Positions 34,293-43,585 of a stretch of DNA of 64,000 nucleotides are shown here, piece after piece. The DNA comes from Apodospora peruviana. Its lineage: Eukaryota; Ascomycota; Sordariomycetes; Sordariales; Lasiosphaeriaceae. The notes beneath the pieces were generated by a model. That model made no database searches, was not told where the DNA came from, and saw nothing but the letters and a program-made list of their open reading frames with translations. Within the stretch, counting starts at the first letter, position 1, and the number at the start of each line of letters is the position of its first letter. Made by a program: the position numbers and the translations under genes. The stretch is taken from assembly GCA_033439685.1 (NCBI GenBank), contig JAUEDM010000004.1, forward strand, positions 4,340,001 to 4,404,000, given 5' to 3'.

Positions 34293-37147
34293 TCAGTATA
34301 TTGGCTCATCCTTAACGAACGGTGCACGATAGCATGGTCTGACAGGTGCCGGACTCTCATCATCGTGGACCTCGTTGTCATCATCATCCCCGAATGGATC
34401 TTCATCGTCCTCGTCCTCGTTAGGGGATGATGACGAATTGGAGGAGGAGGAGGATGCGCTCTGCTCGTCAGAATTGGAGTGTTCCTCTTCCTCCTCGACA
34501 GATACATCGTTAGACTCGGGTTGCTCGGGGGGATATGCAAGACAGGGTGACGGCATGCGCTGATCGCTACCGCCGTCGTTACTAGCAGCCTCCGTGCCTC
34601 CAACGGTGGAATCAGAATCGGGCTCTTGCTTAACGAACCCAGCTGCGTCTTCACCATTGTCATGGGTCTCTGCGTCTTCACCATTCTCTTGGTCCTCTGC
34701 GTCTTCATCATTGTCCTGAGTCTCAACCTGGAAAGCCGACTCCGACTCGGCGCGCGTCTTGACCACCACATCATCATTGCCGCGGGCGACTCGTGCAAAT
34801 GCGTGATCGGTTTTCGCTAGAAGTGGCGCCATCTCAGCCCTCAGCAGTCGTTCCGCTCGCGGCACAGTCCTAAATGCCGCGATATCGATACCGACCAGAA
34901 CGGCGAGATAGTCTCGGGTCAGGCGGGAGTGGAGATCCTGGGTGCTGTTCTCGATCTGCTGCTTCACCGTCTTGCACATGGTTTCAAGCTGTTCTTGAAC
35001 GCCGTTGGTGGCATCGCGGAACATGGTCCGACGTGTCCTCTCGACGTGGGAGACCATGGCTTCTTTCATGCGCATGTAGGAGCCGGGACCCTTCTCGTTG
35101 GTGCACACGTCGTAGGCAGGGATCATCTTGGTCTGAATGACCGGGGTGAAAGCACGGTTGGCGTCGCGTTGGAGCTGAGGGATCTCGGTGTCGTCAGCGC
35201 TCTCGAAGCCAGCCTCGTTGAAATTGTCCTTCTCCAGCCTGCCACTAATCTTTTGGAAAGCACGACTGCTGACGCAAAAGCCTGGTAGAAACCGAGCGAC
35301 TGCGTCGAAGTCTCGAAGGTCCACTTCAGGATCAAACGTGGCTTCGTCCTCTTCAGCGGCATTCTCCTGGTCAAGCTCCTTGATACCCATGGCAAAATCA
35401 TGCTTTATGGCCTGTCTGGAGTATTCGTTCCTGCCTTTGATACACACTGCCTTGACCTGGCCGTGCAATGCCGCTTTCTCGGCATTATTCGCCTTCATTT
35501 CTTTGCGATTGCCGGTCATCTTTTGCTCAACCAACTTCTTGTTCTGCCGGGGCATTTTCTTCTCCTCCTTCAGAGAGGCAAGTATTTGCTCGATGTCTTC
35601 CTGGGTCAAAGGCTGTCGGTTCTCATTCGGCTGACTGTTTTCCTTATCACTATCATCGGAGATACTCTCAACGTCCTGGAAGTCATCGTCATCATCGTCG
35701 TCGGAATCAAACGACTTGCTTTTCTTCCGGCTGCCTTTCGGTGTGGATGTGCGCTTTCTCTTCTTGTCGGATGGCGGATAAACAGTCTTGCCTTCGGATA
35801 GCTTGATGTTTAGATTCTCCCACTGGTCCAATGCGAGCTCAATCGCCTCTATGGATTCGTCGTAGTCGGCTTTCTCCTCACTGAGATCCGTAAGCTTTGA
35901 TTTCAGACTCCTGTTTTCTTCTTGCAGACTGTTGATCTTGTCCCAAGAATCGGCGATCTGGTCTTCCATGTCCCGGCTCTCTGCCGCCTCCGTGACAGGT
36001 ATATCGTCTGTCTTGGAACAAATGAAAGTCACCGCGGAATACGTTCCATCGTATTTCAATTGGCGCCTGAAGGAGTCACCAAGCAACGACTTGGCAGTCT
36101 TGTCATCAACAGCATGGGTGATAGGTGCAGGCTTCCATGTAGTTGGCCGCAACTGCGGCTCTGGCTGCGTTGGAATCCTGAACACCCGGAAGGTCAATGA
36201 TGCAAGCACCGGTTTCTAGCGCAGCTGCCTTGGTGTAGATGTGGACGATCTTGATCAAGGGCCAGAATTCGATCTGCTTTTCGGTGTTCTTTTCCTTGCT
36301 GTCGACATGGGTCTGCAGCTGGCGGTATAGGTTTGATGCAGTTGTAGCCTTGAGACTCCTGGTGGTACCCAATACCCGACGAACGTTTGATTTGCTGACG
36401 AGCTCACCGGGACTAGCCTTCGCCATCATATCCTTGGTCATCTCGGGGTAGACTGCCTTGATCTCGCGTAGGCAACTCCTGCCTCGCTATCCTGGTTACT
36501 GCATTCCCGAGAAACCTCACCATTTCCGTCGAGCAGATCGATGTAGAGTCCTTGCAATTCCTTGAGCCAATCATCGGCTGAGATGAACTCGACTTTGGCG
36601 CGGTAGAGCTCATTCGAGTTATTCGAGTCATTGTATGAGATTTCAGTTGGGGAGGCCGTACAAGCTCTCATGCAGTTGGTCGGTAGCAAGCTATAATATC
36701 GAATTAGTTCATGTGTAACAATATAGCGAATTGAAAAAAGACATGAAATGGTGGTCACTTACCGCTCTTCGTCGAGGACGGCCGAGATAACAGACGACTT
36801 TCCAGCGCCGGTGTTGCCCACGACTCCGACAATGGTGCGTTTTGGTTTCGCACGAGCCTTGAGCTCACTGATTGATTTCAGCCATTGAGAAGCTTGGGTT
36901 GTGTTGAGAGGCACGGCAGCATCAAGAGGCCCTTTGAGACCTTCGAGAACGTCCAAACCAACCTTGACCCCTCGCTCCAGCACTTCGGGTGAAGTAGCCG
37001 AGATAAGGGTTTGAAGGTAGCTGTTGTTGTCTTCGCCTTTCGGTTCCACATCTGTTCTGGGTCCGGACTCAAGGGCGAGACAGAGGCGGTGGCAGGTCCG
37101 AGACCGGTCTGGCTTTGGTCCTGGGGTTCGTCCTTGACTGTCGCCAT
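34293..37147 (-). pseudogene. SLIP-GC-like nuclear GTPase gene with frameshifts
   Basis: The locus encodes a large P-loop GTPase of the fungal SLIP-GC-like group (animal nuclear GTPase SLIP-GC; dynamin superfamily-related). The first coding block ends IVGVVGNTGAGKSSVISAVLDEER. A good 72-nt intron (36762-36691, GTAAGT..TTATAG) joins it to LLPTNCMRACTASPTEISY. Then the frame breaks: after DSEAGVAYA near 36450 the continuation IKAVYPEMTKDMMAK lies in another frame with no intron possible. After CIIDLPGVQDSNAARAAVAANYMEACT near 36125 the next block APITHAVDDKTAKSLLG is again out of frame, and the five residues or so normally between them are missing. From there one frame of over 600 codons runs to 34293, ending in an acidic, Ser-rich tail. 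The start is unresolved: ATG 37147 (MATVKDEPQDQ) is in a different frame from the P-loop. Decay or assembly errors are both possible. Confidence 0.75.
34644..34724. repeat. Three 27-nt tandem repeats in coding DNA
   Basis: Three consecutive 27-nt units begin GCGTCTTCACCATT or GCGTCTTCATCATT on the plus strand. On the minus strand they encode acidic repeats of the type DNDEDAED / QENGEDAE / THDNGEDA in the C-terminal tail of the SLIP-GC-like frame. The units keep the frame, so they expanded while it was coding. Confidence 0.8.
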
Positions 37148-37869
37148 GACTCCCGCCGTTAATGCCAATGGATTTAGGATGGGTCCATTCACAAAGGACC
37201 ACACGGGCTCCTTCAGTTGGTGGCCGACTTCGCGACACTGCCCAGAAAAGCAAGTGAGATAGGCGTGCTGGCGCGGTAAGGCGGTGGGGTGTGATGGGGG
37301 AAGAATGGCAATTAGCCAAGCCTGACGTGCCGCGCCAACGTGTGTGGAGTACCTCGGTTTGCTTTGATTACGCGCCTTGTAAGGAGCAGTGGGTAAGGTC
37401 TGCTGATTGAAATGGATATTCACGAGTCGTTCCTGGCAATCCACAGGCTAACGTGATTGCTCAATGCGGGTGGTGGAGCGGTTGGACAAGTAAAATGCAG
37501 GCGGGCGGTTTACAGGCGCGAATCGATGATGTATGTTTACGCGGGGTGACGCGACGTCCTTGAGTTTTGCAGCAGACTAGCGCGACGCGAGGGGGGCATC
37601 TTCCGCGCTGTCCCGTGATCCAAGCTCCGCTACAAAATAAACTCTTTAAGTTTTTTGAAAAGCTGTGGGGTTCAGTGTGCTGACCCATTATCCAGAACAG
37701 TCTAACTTGAATAGGAAAATAGCTTGACCTCCTGGGAGCTAGTGGAGACTGATGGACTTGGCCTGAAAGTTGGAGATGCGACAGATCCAAACCCTGGCAC
37801 ATTCATCATCCTCCTTCAACCAACGACGACAAATAACGTAGAGCCGTGCTCACCATTAATTGATTCAAA

Positions 37870-38885
37870 ATGTCACACATGTCGAACCCGCTGGCAACTC
37901 CTCGCCAACTATATCAACGGCGGTCCTTCAGCTCACTCCCCTCCGAACTGCAAGACGCCATCTTCTTCGCGACCCAATGCCTGACCCAAGCCGCAGGGGT
38001 GCTCCTCAAGTTGCCCCAGTCCGCAACGGCGCAAGCCAACGTCTTGCTCGCCAGATACTGGCTTGTCGAGCCCTTCATGTCTCACGAATTCAGCGTAAGG
38101 CCTGCCTCAAGTCCCATCAGACAGGCCAAATAAACTAATCAAGTCTGCAGGATATATCCGCCGCCTCTATCTACCTCGTCGCAAAGGTCGGACCATCTCC
38201 CCGGTCTCCGCGCCATGTCTCCAACGTCTACGCATACCTTCTCTCCACCAGCTCCTCCTTCTTCCGATCTCCATCGCTACCACCGCCAAGCAACAACCCA
38301 AGCTCGTATTACCTCTCCGACTCGGCATACCAGTCCTTCCACAATCGCATCCTGGCCGCCGAAGCGCGTATACTCTATGCGCTGTCCTTCAATACGCACG
38401 TGTCGCTACCGCATCCGCTAGCCGTCACTTACCTACAAACTCTAGACTTCTTGTACGTTCGCAAGGAGAAGATATCCAAGCGCGCGCTGGCGTACCTGAA
38501 CACGTCGCTGCTCTCGCCGCAGATGCTGTATCTCACGAGTCAGCCCAATGCACTCGCCGTGGCAGCCATATACAATGCCGCCAAAGACATCGGCGCCAAG
38601 ATGCCCGAGTGCGAATGGTGGGAGGTGTTTGATGTGGACCGTGAGGAGCTGGGGTTCTTGGTCGTGGCGATGCGCAGCCTCGAGGGCTCGGCGAGGAAGA
38701 TGAGGGAGGATGTGCCAGCCATGACCGAGGGAATGATTACCAGGAAAACTATCGAGGATGAGATGAAGCGGAGGGGTTTGTATGCTGGCAATGGTTACGA
38801 TATGGACAGTAAAGCACTGGATCCGGAAGCCGAGATGGCGCGGCAGATGGACGAGAAGATGGCTGCGATGGAAGCAGCGCGGTAG
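37870..38885 (+). CDS. Cyclin-L-like transcription/splicing cyclin
   Basis: Exons 37870-38094 and 38151-38885, with a 56-nt intron (GTAAGG, ACTAATC branch region, CTGCAG, phase 0), give 319 aa. An ATG nine nt downstream is an alternative start. The cyclin box starts with SSLPSELQDAIFFATQCLTQAAGVLLKLPQ, then ATAQANVLLARYWLVEPF and, across the intron, DISAASIYLVAKV. The second cyclin repeat contains HNRILAAEARILYALSFNTHVSLPHPLAVTYLQTL, similar to the HPHK..YLQ.L region of cyclin L. Such cyclins partner CDK9/11/12-type kinases in transcription and splicing. The C-terminus is a charged helix ending in AAMEAAR. Cyclin family is firm; the L-type label is moderate. Confidence 0.85.
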
Positions 38886-38932
38886 GGACGATGACGATGA
38901 CAACGACAACGACAACGACAACGACAAACATC
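38884..38932. repeat. GACGAT/GACAAC microsatellite after the cyclin stop codon
   Basis: Repeated GACGAT then GACAAC hexanucleotide-like units start immediately after the TAG of the cyclin-like gene, so it is in its 3' untranslated region. Confidence 0.7.
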
Positions 38933-39334
38933 ATTTCATACACCTCGGAGCTTGTCTATTCAGTTGGAAACACGCTAATACTTGACCACAACAGCATGTG
39001 GCAAAGTTGTGTTATACATTCAAGGAGCAGCTACGTGCCTTACGCTATCACTACCTGGATACCCGGTGGTGAAAAGACTAGACCATTCCACCGTAAATAG
39101 TAGCCATCGGGTACTTACAAGGGTCGCAGCTCGTGACTTGTTGGGGCTCCTAGTAGCGATGCTGGAAATACCTATGTGAGCAGCAAAAGATGCCTTGCAA
39201 ATACTGTCTCAAGCCCTACCAGCCGATCGCATAAGATGTCAAACAAGGATCTCACAGGGTTGTGCGAAGTACTCGATGGCTACTATTTACCGTGGAATGG
39301 TGTACATACGCCTATCGCCGTTAATACCTCCCAA

Positions 39335-41641
39335 CTAGCTTCGCAGGACCTCCATAGCCTCCTCCAGGCCCTCGATCTCGGCCTTCAGACGCGCTCTCTC
39401 CCGTTGGGTGCTAGCATCCTCGCCAGCAATCCTGTCCAGCTGGGAGTCGGTCATCTTCGCCACCAGCTCCGACGACAGAGCCTTCACGGGGCTGTTGGGG
39501 CCCTCGAGAAGCTCGTACTCCACCACCTGCCGGTTGATGTTGTCAACAAACCTCTTGCGGGCCACCTTGTAGTACGACTTTAGAATGTCATGGATGTCCT
39601 CCTTCGTCTGCTCGACGTTGCCCTTGTCGTTCACGAGTCGGGTCAGCTGGGACAGTTTAACGGTCCCATCCAAGCTTGTCATGTGCTTCTTTGCGTCCTT
39701 GGTAAACCGCTCCAACCGTGCCTTGCTGAGGTTGTCGCTGAAATAGTGATTGGTGGTAGACGGACGCACGTTAAGCTCGATGTTGATGAGGTGCTTGTTG
39801 ACATCGAGAGCTCGCTTGTATGCATCCTGGAGCTTCTCCACGGGAGCAATGTGGCCACAGCTCATCGCGCATCCGGTCCTCAACAAAGACAACGTTGAGC
39901 AGTTTCTTGATGAAGTGGTGGACGACGACAATGATTATGCACACATGGTACCGGGCAATATCGTGCCACTTTGCGGCTTGATCGCGGAATGTCATGGCCA
40001 GCATCGATCCGCCAAACTGTATTATGTATGTTAGTCTGAGAACGACAATACAGATATAAAGACATTTAATGTGTGAACAAGATAGGCTTACCGTTCCCAA
40101 CTCAGGTCCGCGGCTATCGCGATAACACTCCTCGATATATTTCATGATGGAGGTGCCCTCTGGCTCTGCGCAAGTGTACTTGTCGGCTGGGACGATCTGA
40201 TCGAGCTCCGGGAACATGGAAACAACGACCTGAATCTTTCCCATGATTTCGGCGTAGTATTGGTGCTTCGGACCGTTCTCCTGGAGCTTCACATCGTCTG
40301 ATTTCTCTTTGTTCACGGCTGGTTCGTCCACAAACTTTCGGGTGTGGCCCGTCTTCCACATCAAGTCCGAGAAACCTTCATTGAAGCCGACAATCTTGGT
40401 GACGAGCTTCAAATCTGGCTTCTCTGTAAAGATCGCGTCTCCATCATATCGACCCTCCAACGCATCATGGGCAATCCTCTCAAACTTTGAAGCAAGTTTG
40501 ATCAATACCTCTCGCTGACTGGCAGCATCAGGTCGTGCTGCGCCCATCACGTCAAGCTTACGGACTTCGACCAGCTTGTTGGTGACTTCGGCTCTCTGCT
40601 TCGGCAGCTCCCGTTTGGCAAGGTCGGTGAGCAAGACCTGGAGCTCCATCTTCAGAGCCTCGACACCACAGCGATCGAGCTTCTTGATACCGGCCCAGTC
40701 CGGCTGGCGGAAGAGACCGTCCCCCTTCCGTTTACACTCCGACAGATCCATGTCGTCCTCATCGGCACCTCGGTTGCGCACAACGAAGTAGCCCAGCTTC
40801 AGTGTCTTGCCCGCAACGAGATCCAGCAGGTTCTTGTGGACCGCCTTCTCCGTGACGAGGTCCGCTTTAGTGAGCACACCAACGGTTCTCTCGCCTTTCG
40901 GATCCGCATCCCTGGCAAACTGCATGATACGCTCGGTGGCGCGGTCCGCGAGACATGACATGACGACCAACACAATGGTCCGCTCGTTTTTCATATACTC
41001 CTGCACCATATTGTCAACCAAGAGTTTGTCAGACTCCGTCGTCGAGCCCTCTTCGCCGGTGACATGGAATAGTCCCGCCACGTCGATGACCGTGAGGTGA
41101 GGCTTGTCGGGGCCAGAGATCTCGACCTTGAGGATGTGGTCGCTGAACATGGGCGAGCTCATATCGTCTTTGGAATCGCCTGAGCGGATCTTCATGGCAG
41201 TATTTGCCTCCTCGATGACATTCGCCAAACTCTTGGGCTCAAAGTCTTTCAGCTCTCGGTGGAACTCGCGGAGCTTCTGCTTCGTGTCCGGGCTCGCGTT
41301 GCTTGACGGCGTAATTGAGATGACATTATTCTCGAAGTCGCTCCGGCGGAGCGTGATCTGCGTGGCATAGCGAGTGCACAAGCCCTGGCCGCGCGGGAAC
41401 GAGAAGCCAGTGAGACCCTCGAGACAAGAGCTCTTGCCGGAAGACTGGCCGCCGACGACGACAATCTAAAAAGACAAAGCCGTGCTGTCAGTAATCTGTC
41501 ATCTTACAATATTTTGCGTATGTTTATTCTCACCTGCGACGTGGGAATGTCGACGCCAATGTCGCGCAACTTGTCTTGCTTCTCGAGATAGACGTGGTTA
41601 CCGAGGTCGTCAAGCGACCCAGCTTTGCCGATGCTGCCCAT
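39335..41641 (-). CDS. Dynamin-like large GTPase, one frameshift near the GED
   Basis: Exons 41641-41534, 41465-40092 and 40016-39335. Introns are 68 nt (GTGAGA..TTTTAG) and 75 nt (40091-40017, stop-free). The N-terminus MGSIGKAGSLDDLGNHVYLEKQDKL precedes the GTPase domain: G1 GGQSSGKSS at residues 41-49, G2 threonine in ITLRR, G3 DVAGLFHV near 164, G4 TKAD near 235. The stalk follows, then a GTPase effector domain (YKVARKRFVDNINRQVVEYELLEG). Near 39853-39856 the frame shifts: DRMRDELW is in one frame and HIAPVEKLQDAYKRAL in the next, one base apart with no room for an intron. Translation of the sequence as given would stop at about 39771 and lose the effector domain. Fungal Mx/dynamin-like proteins of this type are often multigene. 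A sequencing error or recent mutation are both possible. Confidence 0.85.
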
Positions 41642-41701
41642 CCCGTCGAGCGGTAGATGCCTATTTTTTCTTTGGGAAATGATCAATACTGACAAAACAG
41701 G

Positions 41702-41722
41702 GTGTGCAGCGTATATAGTACA
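41702..41722 (-). promoter_or_regulatory. TATA element of the dynamin-like gene
   Basis: Reading the minus strand, ACTATATACG lies about 70 nt upstream of the ATG at 41641. The surrounding leader is conserved in the pseudogene copy at 15.4-15.6 kb, but that copy lacks the TATATACGC block, which strengthens the view that it is silent. Confidence 0.5.
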
Positions 41723-41879
41723 CTGTCACTGGGGAAGGAAAAGAGTGTAGTGGAGGGGGAAAAAGGTGAACAAACGGACTGCTCTGGAGATGCTATACCT
41801 GTAGAAGAAGGTATCGGGAGGGAGAGAGAGCCTTTTTCGCGGCACCACACGGAAACATGTAGAAAAGAAATATCATCCT

Positions 41880-43585
41880 ATCTCTAGAAACAAACGGTCA
41901 CCCTGCCTGCCTGTTCTGGACGATTTCTAAGGGAACTGTCATCTTTTAACTTAAATATCCCCCTTTTTGGAGGAGGTGGTCTAACCGGGCTGTAGGAAAC
42001 GTCTTACCAGACTGTAAGTACTACTTTTACCGCTAGACTCCAGCTGATAGTAAACAGAAGTGTAAATAGGGATATAGGATTAAATTTTATCGACGTCGGA
42101 TGGAAACTTGCATTGGATAAAAAGTTCAAAATCTTGAATCTCATAAAGAAATAACAGAAAATTAAAATGCTAGTGAAGTACATAGGAAAGTGAAGGCCCG
42201 TAAGAGAAATTATCTAAAGTACCTACTGTGTTAGAAGGGCTAGATGTAAACCCTATTGTGTTAAAGGGAGATTAATGAAGAAAGGAGATTGATAAACGGA
42301 AGGAATTAGAAAGAATAAGCACTTCGAAGTTATAGACCTCGGGAACTTTTATATATTTTCGTATCTCTCATTGTACAGAAGGATACTCTCTACGAGTTGC
42401 CATCTAGTGAATCTAAAAGAAGGTAATTACAAGCCAACACTGAACAATATTAAGAATCCTTTCGAAGAATCCAGTTACGTCCTGAAACACCGTACTCCCC
42501 TTTGTAACCGTGATAGGTTAGGTAGGGGCCTTGATGTTGAAGGATATGAACGATGGTTGCAAACAGACAAAAACTGGTAGCGGCAAGGGGCATGATAGTA
42601 TCCAATGTTACCGAATACCTAACAGTATTATAAAAGCATATACAAGTACTGAAATATCTCGCCGGATCTGTCTCTTTGCACTTGTCGCCTTCCAGAACAG
42701 CAGGCGAACAGCGAAAATTATCTGATGTTATAAGGTGATTTGAGCATTATCGAGAGACTTGATGGCAGCCTTCCTCCCGAGACCTGGTTACAGTATGGTC
42801 GTTTTATTTCAAAGTACTCAGCCTGCCTTACTCATTCAAGCGGCATTTGTGATGAACGTTGCAACATTAGCGATATCACAGAGCACTGCCTCTAAACCAG
42901 ATAGCGACTCAAGTGCGAAGGTAGACAAACGCAGGCAGAATATATTAATATGTCCAGGAAGAAGCACGTGGTGATATTAACCAGACTTACACGACTCCGC
43001 AACTCAAGGCATGTTAAGTCGATCAAAAGAAGCATCTGCTTATTCAATGTTTGTATGTACTATACCAACTAATAACCACATATCATCCTCCATTTTCCAT
43101 TCTCTTCCAATGTCCTAATCCCCAACATTCAATAATTCATGATAATACCATAAAGTTTCATGAACTTCTTCAAAATAGCCAGGCAGAAGTAAGAAAGCCA
43201 AAGCCCGGTAACCAAAAAAAAACCCCCCCCAACCAAGCCAGCTGAAAAAAAAGCCAAGCCTGCCCACCAAGCCGAGTTTGTCCGTCATTCCCGGACCCCA
43301 ACCGTGTCTCCCCGCCAGTAACCTTTTAGATATGTACGGTTTTTTTGTAAGAAACACCCCGGATCCAAAAAAGCAGATAGCCAACCACCTTGGTAACCAA
43401 CCAAACCATGACAGCACAGAACAGAACGCCAAAGCCAGATAACCATCCGTATAAACCAAAACCGACCGACCGACCGGCCAATAAACCCAAAGTTGCGACT
43501 TAGTGTATATATGAAGAAAAGTAAAGGAAAGAAGGAAAGACAACAAGTCAAAAGTAAAAGCAGAGAAGCGAAAAGATAATAAGAA
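41880..43585. other. AT-rich gene-free interval
   Basis: From about 41930 to 43100 the sequence is clearly richer in A and T than its flanks and has only short open frames. The right part (43100-43580) holds A- and C-runs such as AAAAAAAACCCCCCCC near 43213-43228 and is probably the 3' flank of the XlnR gene. No transposon end or protein remnant was recognised. A relic damaged by repeat-induced point mutation is a possibility. Confidence 0.5.
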
